Source: Herpetosiphonaceae bacterium (GTDB taxonomy: Bacteria; Chloroflexota; Chloroflexia; Chloroflexales; Kallotenuaceae). Taken from it: DNA of 63,817 nucleotides. Position 1 is the first letter of the stretch. The number at the start of each line of letters is the position of its first letter. Under the pieces are notes generated by a model. The model saw only the letters and a list, made by a program, of their open reading frames with translations. It did no database searches and had not been told where the DNA came from. The stretch lies in NCBI GenBank assembly GCA_013821605.1, contig JACDGP010000013.1, positions 1 to 63,817 on the forward strand, read 5' to 3'. Position numbers and translations under genes: made by a program. This document shows, in pieces, positions 33,715 through 42,590 of this stretch.

Positions 33715-34644
33715 TTAGCGTAGGACAAGTAGGAGTGCGGTCAAGGTCACGAGGCTCCCAACCGTTGTCGCAATCACGACGTTGCTAACGAATTGGGGCC
33801 ATGCATCAAACTCAAGGGCCAAAATCGTCATATTAACGGCGGTTGGCATCGCAGCCTGGACGATACCGACATGCAGCGGCAGGCCTTGCAAGCCGAGCGG
33901 CAGGGCAGCGACGTATGCGATGGGAATTGCTCCTACCAAGCGGAGCAGTGTTGCCGTGCCCAGTGGTGCCAGGGCTCCGATTGGTTCACGCTCAGTCAGC
34001 TGCATCCCGAGGATCAGCAACAGAAACGGGAGCGTCGCGTCGGCCAACAACCGCAGCCCACGATATAAACCCGTAGCTAAAAAGCCATCGGCGTCGGTCA
34101 GTTGAATGCCAAGCAGCCGTAGCAGCAATGCCAGCAGAACGGCATAGACGAGTGGCATACGAAAGACTTGGAGCAAAGCTCGGCGCCGGTCTCCACCACC
34201 TGCTGAAGCTAGATAAACGGCAAGCGTCTGGGACAAGACTGCCTGAACGAGGTAGCCGACTACGGCATATTGAAAGCCAGCTTCTCCGAAGGCAAAGCGG
34301 GTCGCAGGTAGCCCATAGTTGCCCGAGTTCATAAAGCCGCTAGACAGCATGAAGCCGCTACGTTGGCGGACGCTCAGCTTCATCAGCCGCGCGATGATCC
34401 ATGCACAGCCACACGTGATCACGATGACCAGCAGCATCAGCAGGGCCAGTTGCAAGACTTCGTTGCCGGCGACTTGTGTTCGTAGCACTGTGACGAAGAT
34501 CAAGCAGGGGCTGAGTCCATAAATACTGACGCGGTTAAGAGTTCGGAGGTCGAGCAATAAGCAGCGGCGCACGGTATAGCCGACTGCCATAATGACCACG
34601 ATGGGCAACAGTACTTCACTAAAGGCGCGCAGTGTGGCGGTCAT
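33715..34644 (-). CDS. AEC-family (auxin efflux carrier type) permease
   Basis: A 309-residue integral membrane protein with about ten predicted helices (VLLPIVVIMAVGYTVRRCLL first). It carries family segments LMLSSGFMNSGNYGLPA, which includes the conserved N-x-G-N-x-G loop, and IVQAAMPTAVNMTILALEF near residue 270. AEC proteins export or import organic acids such as malate or malonate. It lies 34 bases downstream of the MDR dehydrogenase gene on the same strand, so it may carry a substrate or product of that catabolic operon. An AGAAGGG precedes the start. Confidence 0.88.
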   Translation of the reverse strand: MTATLRAFSEVLLPIVVIMAVGYTVRRCLLLDLRTLNRVSIYGLSPCLIFVTVLRTQVAGNEVLQLALLMLLVIVITCGCAWIIARLMKLSVRQRSGFMLSSGFMNSGNYGLPATRFAFGEAGFQYAVVGYLVQAVLSQTLAVYLASAGGGDRRRALLQVFRMPLVYAVLLALLLRLLGIQLTDADGFLATGLYRGLRLLADATLPFLLLILGMQLTEREPIGALAPLGTATLLRLVGAIPIAYVAALPLGLQGLPLHVGIVQAAMPTAVNMTILALEFDAWPQFVSNVVIATTVGSLVTLTALLLVLR

Positions 34645-34678
34645 TGCCCTTCTGCACCAATCCCTTCATGCCGCTTAT

Positions 34679-35701
34679 CTACCAATGGACGGCCACACCA
34701 ATAAACTCGTCGCGTTGGTTAAGCAGCCCCTCGTACATTGTCTTTAACTCGCTGCCATGCATGTAATGGGTCACGATATCGTCGATCCGCAGCTTACCGC
34801 TTTGGAGGAAATGCACTAGCAGGCGCATCGCTCGGTCGCGGACGAACGGAAACTTCTCACGTGCCTCGATCCCAATAGCCGAGCCATGCGCACCGATCAA
34901 TTGGATTGAGCGACCGTGCAAGTTCCAATAAAAGTCGACATCACCGGCGATCCCCCGTGGACTGCCGACCATGATGACCTTGCCGCCGTCCGCCACCACA
35001 TCCATCGCTGCGTTTACCGTGTTTGGCGCGCCGGTTGCATCCACGACGATGTCAGGGAGTTGGCCGCCGTTGATTTCGCGCAGCGCAGCACGCAAGTCGC
35101 CTGCCGTTGGATCAAGCGTTGCTACGCCAGGTATCGATGCTACGAGCTTCCGCCGCCTTGCTACTGGATCGATACCGATGATCGGATATGCTCCCGCAGC
35201 TGTATAAAGACGGAGCGCAAGCTGGCCAATCAAGCCGAGGCCGAAAATTGCTACCGATTGACCAACGATCTGACCGCTCTGTACCAGTGCCGTGAGCGGG
35301 AAGCGTGCGAGTGTCACGAAGGCTGCAGTCTCGGCTGGCACCTCCTCGCCAATCCGTGCGATCAGCGTGCGACCGCCAGCAAGCGTGATCAGACCGTGGG
35401 TTTCATGGTGGGCTTCGTAGATCACGCGGTCACCCACCGCGTACCCAACCACGTCTTCGCCGACTGCTACTACGCGGCCAACTCCGCTATAACCGGGGAC
35501 GAACGGAAAGCGCGGCGAGCTGCGGGTTGGATCATCCAGCCACTGGTGGACACCGGTATAAACTGCTAACTCAGTTCCCGCGCTGATCGCGCTCGCCTCG
35601 TTCTGAATCAGGAGTTGGCCCGGTCCAACTGCAGGTAGCGCGTAGCTTTGCAACTCGATCTCGTATGGACGTGGCATGACTGCGCGGGTACCCTGTTGCA
35701 T
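34679..35701 (-). CDS. Medium-chain dehydrogenase (zinc-type fold without usual zinc ligands)
   Basis: A 340-residue MDR-family oxidoreductase. The GroES-like part has SAISAGTELAVYTGV and PFVPGYSGVGRVVAVGEDV. The Rossmann part has VAIFGLGLIGQLALRLYTAAGA (in two halves) and GIDPVARRRKL. The catalytic zinc ligands of ordinary alcohol dehydrogenases are not found: Ser/Thr stand where Cys is usual and YSGVGR where GHEGVG is usual. This matches a subfamily of sugar or polyol dehydrogenases with altered active sites. It is the third gene after the TIM-barrel isomerase and SDR, so a sugar-acid or polyol substrate is likely. Confidence 0.88.
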   Translation of the reverse strand: MQQGTRAVMPRPYEIELQSYALPAVGPGQLLIQNEASAISAGTELAVYTGVHQWLDDPTRSSPRFPFVPGYSGVGRVVAVGEDVVGYAVGDRVIYEAHHETHGLITLAGGRTLIARIGEEVPAETAAFVTLARFPLTALVQSGQIVGQSVAIFGLGLIGQLALRLYTAAGAYPIIGIDPVARRRKLVASIPGVATLDPTAGDLRAALREINGGQLPDIVVDATGAPNTVNAAMDVVADGGKVIMVGSPRGIAGDVDFYWNLHGRSIQLIGAHGSAIGIEAREKFPFVRDRAMRLLVHFLQSGKLRIDDIVTHYMHGSELKTMYEGLLNQRDEFIGVAVHW

Positions 35702-35725
35702 GCTGGTAGCTCCGAACTGCTGACG

Positions 35726-36505
35726 TTATTGTGCGGTCCAGCCGCCGTCGATCGTCAGGACCGAGCCGGTCATGAAGCTTGATGCAGCTGAGGCTAAGAA
35801 GACGATGGCACCACCAAGCTCGTCAGGATTACCCCAACGTCCGAGCGGAATCTTGGCTACGAAGGCCTGGAAGACGACCGGATTGTCCATTAATGGCCGG
35901 TTCAGTTCGGTAAGGAACGGGCCGGGGGCGAGGGTATTCACGGTCACACCATGGTTGGCCCACTCCAGGGCCAGGGTCCGCGTGAGTTGGATGACGCCAC
36001 CCTTCGCAGCCGTATAGGCCGGGCGTTCGGGCATGCCGACGAGACCAAACATTGAGCTGACGTTGATAATGCGGCCCCAGGCCGCCGCGATCATGGCCGG
36101 TGCGACGGCCTGGCTACACAAGAATGAGCCTGTGAGGTTAACGTCTAGTACCTGATGCCACTCATCGAGGGAAAACTCGACGGTAGGCTTTCGAATATTG
36201 GTGCCGGCACTATTGATCAAGATGTCAAGACGTCCGAGCTGCTCATGGACTTGTGCAACCGCCGTTCGCACCTGCTCGGGATCGGTAACATCGGCCTCGA
36301 CCGCGATAACGCGCTGCCCGCTTGCCTCAGCAACGGCATCCGCTGCTCTTTGAACCGTCTGGGCATGCCGCCCCAGCAGCGCTACATCGGCACCGGCACC
36401 GGCCAATGCGCGTGCGAAGACCACGCCCAAGCCTCCACCCCCGCCTGTAATGAGGGCAACACGACCATCAAGCTGGAAAAGATCGAGTGGAAAGTTACTC
36501 ATCAT
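35726..36505 (-). CDS. Short-chain dehydrogenase, gluconate 5-dehydrogenase/FabG-like
   Basis: A 259-residue classical SDR with TGGGGGLGVVFARALAGAGA as cofactor loop (from residue 20), INSAGTNIRKP, Ser in INVSSMFG and the active pair in PAYTAAKGG. The C-terminal FMTGSVLTIDGGWTAQ is typical for FabG/gluconate 5-dehydrogenase proteins. A start at 36505 or three bases later follows AAGGAAG. It sits between the TIM-barrel isomerase gene (45 bases upstream) and the MDR dehydrogenase (24 bases downstream). The three probably act on the same sugar-like compound. Confidence 0.9.
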   Translation of the reverse strand: MMSNFPLDLFQLDGRVALITGGGGGLGVVFARALAGAGADVALLGRHAQTVQRAADAVAEASGQRVIAVEADVTDPEQVRTAVAQVHEQLGRLDILINSAGTNIRKPTVEFSLDEWHQVLDVNLTGSFLCSQAVAPAMIAAAWGRIINVSSMFGLVGMPERPAYTAAKGGVIQLTRTLALEWANHGVTVNTLAPGPFLTELNRPLMDNPVVFQAFVAKIPLGRWGNPDELGGAIVFLASAASSFMTGSVLTIDGGWTAQ

Positions 36506-36550
36506 TCGGTCACTTCCTTGGCTATGGCTCGTTTGGTACGGTTTCGCCCG

Positions 36551-37618
36551 TTAAGTCAACTGCCTGGTAACTTCCATGGTTTCTAACGCTTGCAGGTGCC
36601 GGACGCTTGCCTCGAATTGTTCCATTTCGTAGGCAGCCACCTCCTCACCCGGTGCCTGGCGTTCCCAAGGGGTCTGCCACGGGTGTCCCTCGGGCTGCAC
36701 GTGGCCCGCCAACAGCCGGAGCGTCGGCACAACCTCACGCACATCGCGCGGCGGGTAACCGCGCCACCATTCCTCCTCCAGCAGCCGGATGTGGCGGCCA
36801 TACAACGCCGCTAGTTCGATATGGAGAAAGGCACCGGGCGCAACCTCGTGCAGCAGTGCTCGCATCGCTCGCCAGTCGATCACGCCTTGACCTAGTGCGC
36901 AACGTACCAGGCGGTAGCCCGACGGTGTCGCGAAGATTTGGTAATCCTTGAGGTGGACGTTGCGGATGAAGGAGCCAAGCTTACGCGCGAACGCAAACGG
37001 CTCCTCGCCCACGGCAAGGGGGTTGACGACGTCGAACGTGACGCCAATCCGTGGCCCACCCGCCTCACAAAGTGCTAGCAACTCGTCGGAAGAAGCATCC
37101 TGGTGGTTCTCCAGTGCGAGGACGAGGTCGTGTTCCTCCAGGATAGGGACGAGCTCGATGATCCGTTGCCGCATCTCATCAAGATACGCCGTCCATGTTG
37201 CGAAATCACCGCGGGCCCCTTCGAGAATCGTGCTGAGCATGACCCGGACAACACGCCCGCCCGCGTCTGCGGCCACCGGCAGCAATCCCTGGGTCGCTTG
37301 GTCGACCACGCCAATATCGACCACGAGGCTGAGGTCACGCTCTGCCAACTCCATACGTAAGCGCTTGATCGTTGACGCAGAAAGGTCTGGGAGTGTGCTT
37401 AGGAGCGGCAGTTCAACACTGCTCAGGTGATGTGCCGCTGCCAGGTCGATTAAACCCCACGCATCAAGCGGTCGGGTAATTCTTGGCTGTTCTGGACGCT
37501 GTGCAAAGCCGCAGCTGTACGGGAATGTGTAGGCGGCGACGCCAAACCCAGCGCGTCGCTTAGTATGTGGATCACTCGGCGTATGAGAACCATCGTCACT
37601 AGCGGGATATGGTGGCAT
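36551..37618 (-). CDS. Xylose-isomerase-like TIM-barrel sugar isomerase/epimerase
   Basis: A 355-residue protein of the AP-endonuclease-2/sugar phosphate isomerase fold. Visible elements are GFGVAAYTFPYSCGF, VELPLLSTLPDLS, LVLALENHQDASSDELLAL with the metal-binding Glu, GVTFDVVNPLA with Asp, IRNVHLKDYQIF with His/Asp and FLHIELAALYG with the final Glu. The metal-ligand pattern is complete. Family members isomerise or epimerise ketoses, inositols or keto-inositols. GTGAGGAT precedes the start. It is the first gene of a minus-strand operon and is divergent from the phosphopantetheinyl transferase gene. Confidence 0.88.
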   Translation of the reverse strand: MPPYPASDDGSHTPSDPHTKRRAGFGVAAYTFPYSCGFAQRPEQPRITRPLDAWGLIDLAAAHHLSSVELPLLSTLPDLSASTIKRLRMELAERDLSLVVDIGVVDQATQGLLPVAADAGGRVVRVMLSTILEGARGDFATWTAYLDEMRQRIIELVPILEEHDLVLALENHQDASSDELLALCEAGGPRIGVTFDVVNPLAVGEEPFAFARKLGSFIRNVHLKDYQIFATPSGYRLVRCALGQGVIDWRAMRALLHEVAPGAFLHIELAALYGRHIRLLEEEWWRGYPPRDVREVVPTLRLLAGHVQPEGHPWQTPWERQAPGEEVAAYEMEQFEASVRHLQALETMEVTRQLT

Positions 37619-37758
37619 CGTCTATCCTCACGTCTGAACGTCCAATTCTACTGCGCGTCTTGGCCATCGTCAACGCGAACCGTAAGGTTCTCCAGTCCCA
37701 CATTGATGCTGTTTATGGCTATCGTTTTGATGGCGTATACTTTGAAAGGCCATAACTG

Positions 37759-37773
37759 ACATGCAAGGCATGT
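37759..37773. promoter_or_regulatory. Palindrome between divergent isomerase and transferase genes
   Basis: ACATGC-AAG-GCATGT is a perfect six-plus-six inverted repeat in the 187-bp divergent gap, about 140 bases before the isomerase start and 35 before the transferase start. It is a possible operator; no regulator can be named. Confidence 0.3.
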
Positions 37774-37805
37774 ATGTCTAGCTGTGAGAGCTGTATGATG
37801 GGAGT

Positions 37806-38564
37806 GTGGGCGTGACGCAATTCGTTCCGGGGGAGCACGCATCAATAGCTGCACGAGGCCTGCCATTTGCCGATGTGCATGTGTGGCTTGCTGACCTTGA
37901 TGGGCTTGATGGCGCGCGAATGCAACAGCTTGCCCAGACCCTTGCGCCCGACGAACGGGCGCGCGCGGCTCGTTTTTATCGGGAGCGTGATCAACACCGG
38001 TTCACATGTGCACGTGGCCTGCTGCGTACACTCCTCGGTGGATACCTCCATTGCGCGGCGTCCGAGCTTCAGTTTACCTACGGTCATCGTGGTAAGCCGG
38101 CGCTCCATGCACCTTTTGATCAGGAGCAACTGTGCTTCAATGTCTCGCATTCCCGAGGGCTGGCTTTGTATGCCATCACCCGTGGGCGTGAAATCGGGAT
38201 CGACATCGAATATATGCGTGAGCTTAATGACGCCGAAGCGATCGCCGAGAGGTTTTTCTCGGAGCGTGAGCGAGCAGCTTTGCGCAGCTTGCATCCAGCG
38301 CAGCGGCATAGGGGCTTTTTTACCTGTTGGTGCCGTAAGGAAGCGTACATCAAAGCGATCGGTGAAGGTCTGGCGATGCCCCTAGACCAGTTCGATGTTT
38401 CACTCCTGCCTGATGAACCTGCCCGGCTTCTGCAGGTCGCTCACAATGCGGCAGAGGCGACGCGATGGTCACTGGTGGAGTTAGCGCCCGCAACTGACTA
38501 TATGGGTGCCCTGGTGGTAGAAGGGTACGACTGGCACCTTCGTTGCTGGCGCTGGAGCGATTAA
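37806..38564 (+). CDS. 4'-phosphopantetheinyl transferase (Sfp type)
   Basis: A 252-residue enzyme that would attach the phosphopantetheine arm of CoA to carrier proteins. The signature motifs are FNVSHSRGLALYAI, the metal site IGIDIEYM near residue 130, ERFFSERERAAL and CWCRKEAYIKAIGEGLAM, all in the normal order and spacing of Sfp/PptT enzymes. The start may be GTG at 37806 or GTG at 37812; the latter is better placed after GGGAG. No polyketide, peptide or fatty-acid synthase gene lies in the window, so its partner is elsewhere. Confidence 0.92.
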   Translation: MGVTQFVPGEHASIAARGLPFADVHVWLADLDGLDGARMQQLAQTLAPDERARAARFYRERDQHRFTCARGLLRTLLGGYLHCAASELQFTYGHRGKPALHAPFDQEQLCFNVSHSRGLALYAITRGREIGIDIEYMRELNDAEAIAERFFSERERAALRSLHPAQRHRGFFTCWCRKEAYIKAIGEGLAMPLDQFDVSLLPDEPARLLQVAHNAAEATRWSLVELAPATDYMGALVVEGYDWHLRCWRWSD

Positions 38565-38785
38565 AAAGTAGACGCATAGAAAGGGATGCTGATGGCATCG
38601 GGTGTGTCAGGGCATTCTCGGGCAATACTGGCTGACATAGGATGATCGTACCCCTTTCTGGATGTCAGTTGTTTGAGGCCGCTTGACAACAGTATCGCGT
38701 GTCGCCAAGGATTGCCGCCGCTAGTATATGATTGGGCAGGTACTGATGCAACGGCACGTATGAACGGTTACCGAAATTTTGAGTC

Positions 38786-38814
38786 TTGACATACGTAGCA
38801 CAATGTTGTAAATT
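38786..38814 (+). promoter_or_regulatory. Sigma-70-type promoter of the catabolic operon
   Basis: A perfect TTGACA (38786-38791) is followed, after exactly 17 bases, by TAAATT (38809-38814, four of six matches to the -10 consensus). It is the best promoter match in the window and lies upstream of the GntR-type regulator and the operon it leads. Confidence 0.65.
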
Positions 38815-38823
38815 GTCGACAAT
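38812..38823. promoter_or_regulatory. Palindromic operator ATTGTCGACAAT
   Basis: This perfect 12-base palindrome overlaps the last bases of the -10 box. Its TTGTCGACAA core has the T-G-T-N-A-C-A type symmetry of FadR-subfamily GntR operators. A further ACAA half-motif follows (ATCGACAA). The position suits repression by the regulator encoded just downstream; inference from family and location. Confidence 0.6.
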
Positions 38824-38972
38824 CGACAAACCGTGTCGCACCTATTAGGCTTCCTCGTTCAACGCTGAACATTTCCATTTACTGCAACCGGCATTGGTCA
38901 ACCTACTCCTCTTCTTGTATGTGCCGGTGGTTCGAGTGCTACGCGTGGATGTGGTTCCCATTGCGGGTCATC

Positions 38973-39800
38973 ATGAGTAAGAGACATGCTACCGTGGAAG
39001 ATGCTCCGAAACTCCGCTTACCTACTCGGCTCCGCTTAGTCGATGATGTGTATCAAAGCCTTGAGAGTGCGATTCTGTCCGGGCAAATCAAGCCGGGCGA
39101 GCGACTGATTGAGGCGCGGCTGTCCAACGAACTGGGTGTGAGCCGGACGGTTGTGCGGGAGGCGTTTCTGATGCTGGAACGCCAGGGTTTAGTCGTTAAT
39201 AATCCGCGTGGTGGCACCTTTGTAACACGACTTTCGCAGCAGGAAGCCTATGATCTGGGATATATGAGAGCGTTGCTCGAAAGTTTCGCAGTTACCGTGG
39301 GCCATGAGCGCATCGATGAGCACATAGTTAGCCGGTTGAAGAGTTGTATTGCCGATATGAGTAGTTGTCGGCTGCCGATGGAGGTACCGCGCCTCGTCCA
39401 TATCGATCTCGCTTTTCACCACATTTTGGTCGATTCAGCAGGTTCTGCCCGCTTACTCGATCTATGGTCAAGTCTGAATGGTCAGATCGGGGCTCTGTAT
39501 ATCCGTGGTCTGGAAAGCCAACAAGCCCAGATCGCCGATGTTGTTGAACTCCATGAGGAGTTACTCAAGTCGGTGTGTGCGTTGGATGTAGCAATCGGCC
39601 AACGGGCTGTTTTTGAGCACTATGTGCGGCGTCCCCAAGCCGACCGGTCGGCAGATGCCGCCATCTTACTGGCGATCAACGCTATCGCACCGAGCTATGC
39701 TGACGAGTTTGGCGACCGAATGCTCGGTGTTCATTCGTCTGGCATAGCCGAGGATCAGATCCAAATGCGCACGAAAGGTGATGCTCATGCAAGCAAGTAA
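38973..39800 (+). CDS. GntR/FadR-family transcriptional regulator
   Basis: A 275-residue regulator. The winged helix-turn-helix (about 20-90) has VYQSLESAILSGQIKPGERL, ANELGVSRTVVREAFLMLERQGLV-type sequence (here SNELGVSRTVVREAFLMLE) and NNPRGGTFV. The FCD ligand-binding helical domain follows (about 100-230), with YMRALLESFAV and the metal-site His of IDLAFHHILV. FCD members sense organic acids or sugar acids. ATG at 38973 is taken as start because upstream in-frame sequence looks non-coding. It overlaps the next gene and probably represses its own operon through the palindrome at 38812. Confidence 0.9.
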   Translation: MSKRHATVEDAPKLRLPTRLRLVDDVYQSLESAILSGQIKPGERLIEARLSNELGVSRTVVREAFLMLERQGLVVNNPRGGTFVTRLSQQEAYDLGYMRALLESFAVTVGHERIDEHIVSRLKSCIADMSSCRLPMEVPRLVHIDLAFHHILVDSAGSARLLDLWSSLNGQIGALYIRGLESQQAQIADVVELHEELLKSVCALDVAIGQRAVFEHYVRRPQADRSADAAILLAINAIAPSYADEFGDRMLGVHSSGIAEDQIQMRTKGDAHASK

Positions 39801-40908
39801 ATTGAGGGTCGGAGTGCTAGGCGCCGGCGCATGGGCGGAACATGCGCATGTACCAGGATGGTTACGCGATCCACGTTGTGAGGTCGTGGCGATTTGCGAC
39901 GTTGAGTATGAACGTGCGCAAGGCTTTGCTCAGAAATTAGGCCTACCCCAAGCGACCGCCGACTGGCAAACACTGGTGGGGCGACCGGACATTGATGTTA
40001 TCGACGTGGTGACGCCGTCCCATACGCACTTCGAATTAGCTATGGCAGCCCTGCAGTCGGGCAAGCACGTCTTATGTGAGAAGCCGATCGCGTTCGATTT
40101 TCGGCAGACGCTGCAAGCGGCCGGGCTGGCTAAGGAAAAAGGGCTCAAGACGAAGTGCGGCTTTACGTTCCGCTATAGCCCAGGGGTGCAGTATGCCAAG
40201 TCGCTCATGGACGAAGGTTTCGTTGGCCGGCCATTTATCTACAACGGCTACGAACAAAATTCTCAATGGCTCGATCCACAAAATCCGCTTCGGCAAGTTG
40301 ATCCCAATTCCGATCAATCCGTGATTCAAACCTCATCACTCGAAGGCTATGGCGCACCGGTCATCGACATCGGCCATTGGTGGGTAGGTGCCGACTATGC
40401 CTCGGTGGTGGGCACCATGCGCAACTTCATCCCCGAGCGCATGGTGCGTGCGACCGGCAAAATGATGCGTATGAATATCGATGACGGCGATATTTTTATT
40501 GGTGAATATACCAATGGCGCGATTGGTACGATCCAGACGAGCTTTGTGACGGTCGGCAACTATCCAGGCATCGAAGTTCGGATCTATGGCGAGCAGGGTG
40601 CGATCATTTGCCGTTTGGTCGAAGAATTCGGCGTTGCCGAGACGATCAAGATCGCTACGCCCGATTCGGTCGAGTTTAAGCAGGTCAATATTCCACAGCG
40701 TTTCTATCCAACGGGTGGTCATCCCAAAGAGTCGTGGCGCAGCCTCTTCTATGCGAATCTGATCAAAGACTTCATTGATGAGATCCACGAAGGCGGCGAG
40801 CGTAACCAAGGCAACTTCGTTGACGGTGCCTGGGTCCAGGAAGCGATTAACGCTGTCGAGTTGTCATTTCACGAGCGTCGCTGGGTCGATTTGCCCTTAT
40901 CACGGTGA
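39787..40908 (+). CDS. Gfo/Idh/MocA-family oxidoreductase
   Basis: A 373-residue NAD(P)-dependent sugar dehydrogenase type. The Rossmann loop GVLGAGAWAEHAH lies near the N terminus, CEKPIAFD near residue 100 holds the catalytic Lys, and the substrate-domain signature VIDIGHWWVG (Asp and His) lies near 195. ATG at 39787 is preferred because AAAGGTG sits six bases upstream; 39781 is possible. The gene overlaps the end of the regulator by 14 bases and overlaps the DUF885 gene by GTGA, implying coupled translation. Substrate likely a sugar, inositol or amino-sugar derivative. Confidence 0.92.
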   Translation: MQASKLRVGVLGAGAWAEHAHVPGWLRDPRCEVVAICDVEYERAQGFAQKLGLPQATADWQTLVGRPDIDVIDVVTPSHTHFELAMAALQSGKHVLCEKPIAFDFRQTLQAAGLAKEKGLKTKCGFTFRYSPGVQYAKSLMDEGFVGRPFIYNGYEQNSQWLDPQNPLRQVDPNSDQSVIQTSSLEGYGAPVIDIGHWWVGADYASVVGTMRNFIPERMVRATGKMMRMNIDDGDIFIGEYTNGAIGTIQTSFVTVGNYPGIEVRIYGEQGAIICRLVEEFGVAETIKIATPDSVEFKQVNIPQRFYPTGGHPKESWRSLFYANLIKDFIDEIHEGGERNQGNFVDGAWVQEAINAVELSFHERRWVDLPLSR

Positions 40909-42590
40909 ACGTCATGGCAAGACCGGCTCCAACATTTCAGTCGTGGCTTGATGATTTCTTCGCCGCATACTACCGGCGGCGGCCCGTCAATGCAACATTT
41001 ATCGGCGTGCATGCCTACGATAACCGCCTACCGGACTTTTCAGAGTCCGGCTGCGGTGACATGCTCGCTGAAATCACGTCGTTGCGCCGGCAGCTAGCTC
41101 AGATCCCACCGGCTGGGCTGAACCAGGCGGAAACCACTGATCGTCTGCTGGCCGACGGTTTCCTAGAGATCCAGGAGTGGGAACTCAATTCGCAGCATTT
41201 CCAGCAAGGCAACCCTAGCCTGTATACGGGTGAAGCGGCATTCGGCATCATCAGCCTCCTGCGCCGTCCTTTCGCCCCTGCTGAGGAGCGCATAACTGCC
41301 GTCGCAGAACGGATGACCCAGCTGCCGGCGTTGTTTGAGCAGGCGCAAGCAAATATCAAAATGGCACCGGGCGCATGGACCGAGCGGGCGATTACCGAGA
41401 CCACCGGCATCCTGGCGCTATTGGAGAGCGGGCTTGATCTGTTTTTGCAGGCCAACCATCTTCCCGACCGGCCATGGGATGCGGTGAAGGAGCAAGCGGT
41501 CAAGGCAGTTGGTGATTTCCAGCACTATCTCGCAACCGAGCTCCGGCAGCGTCCAACAGAACACTATGACTGTGGGGCCGAGGCCTTTGATCGCTTGTTG
41601 AAGCGGGGCTACTTCCTTGATCAAGACGCTGCCACAATTGCTGAATTTGCCTGCGAACAGATGGCGGTTAACACAGCCTATCTTGAGGAGCATGCACGCG
41701 ACTTCGGCGCACAGCATTGGAGCGAGGCGTTGGCCCAATTGACTACGCTCTACCCGTCCGTTGATCACTACTACGCCCGCTATGCTGAGCTATGGACAGC
41801 TTGCCGTGCGACCACTGATGAACACCACGTGCTCACGTGGCCTGACTATCCCGTCGAGTACATGCCACGTCCGCTCTGGAGCAGGGAGGCTGCTGCTCAA
41901 CTGTATTTCCTGTTCTACCACTCGCCCGCGCCATTTGACCACCTACCCAGCGTGGAGTATTTGGTAACGCCCATTGAGCCCACGTTGTCGCAGGACGAGC
42001 AAATACGCCTGCTCCGTGCTAACAATGACAGTGTGATCAAGCTCAACCATGTCGTGCATCATGGTGCGCTCGGCCATCACATCCAGAACTGGCACGCCTT
42101 CCGGGCTTCCTCGCGGATCGGTCAAGTCGCGGTCGTGGATTGTGCGTCACGGATCGCCATGTTTTGCGGCGGCACGATGACCGAAGGCTGGGCATGCTAT
42201 GCCACCGACCTGATGGACGAGATCGGCTTCTTAACGCCACTCGAACAGTATTCTCAATACCATGGGCGATTGCGGATGGCAGCGCGGGCAGTCGTAGATG
42301 TCGAATTACATCATGGCCGAATGTCCCTTGATCAGGCCACCGATTTCTACTGTGAGCAGGTGGGCATGACTGCGGGGGCGGCACGGACTGAAGCAGTCAA
42401 AAATAGCATGTTCCCAGGGACGGGGTTGATGTACCTCATGGGCACCGAGTCTATTCATCAGCTGCGGCGTGATCTGGCAACGCGACCGGGTTTTGATTTG
42501 CGTGCTTTTCACGACCGGTTTCTCAGCTACGGTTCGATCCCCGTTGCGCTCATAGCCCAAGCGATGCGTAAGGAGTTCCTGAATGCTTAG
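40905..42590 (+). CDS. DUF885-family protein 1 (variant metal motif)
   Basis: A 561-residue protein with the layout of the DUF885 family: an N-terminal helical part with YYRRRPVNATFIGVHAYDNRLPD, the mid-part KRGYFLDQDAATIAEFACEQM, and a C-terminal part with GTMTEGWACYATDLMDEIGF and SMFPGTGLMYLMGTESI. DUF885 proteins are thought to be zinc-dependent, related to M32/M2-type peptidases, and usually carry HEAYPGHH. Here the position reads HHGALGHHIQN, without the H-E pair, while EGWA is kept. Either the chemistry is changed or the protein is non-catalytic. The start overlaps the previous stop (GTGA); ATG at 40914 is possible. Confidence 0.85.
   Translation: MNVMARPAPTFQSWLDDFFAAYYRRRPVNATFIGVHAYDNRLPDFSESGCGDMLAEITSLRRQLAQIPPAGLNQAETTDRLLADGFLEIQEWELNSQHFQQGNPSLYTGEAAFGIISLLRRPFAPAEERITAVAERMTQLPALFEQAQANIKMAPGAWTERAITETTGILALLESGLDLFLQANHLPDRPWDAVKEQAVKAVGDFQHYLATELRQRPTEHYDCGAEAFDRLLKRGYFLDQDAATIAEFACEQMAVNTAYLEEHARDFGAQHWSEALAQLTTLYPSVDHYYARYAELWTACRATTDEHHVLTWPDYPVEYMPRPLWSREAAAQLYFLFYHSPAPFDHLPSVEYLVTPIEPTLSQDEQIRLLRANNDSVIKLNHVVHHGALGHHIQNWHAFRASSRIGQVAVVDCASRIAMFCGGTMTEGWACYATDLMDEIGFLTPLEQYSQYHGRLRMAARAVVDVELHHGRMSLDQATDFYCEQVGMTAGAARTEAVKNSMFPGTGLMYLMGTESIHQLRRDLATRPGFDLRAFHDRFLSYGSIPVALIAQAMRKEFLNA

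Larger units (their letters stand above)
38565..38972. other. Promoter-bearing intergenic region, 408 bp
   Basis: No gene is supported here. The main content is the promoter and palindrome at 38786-38823. An extra TTGACA at 38683 has no fitting second box. The 150 bases between the palindrome and the regulator start form a long untranslated leader with no recognised riboswitch. Confidence 0.6.
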
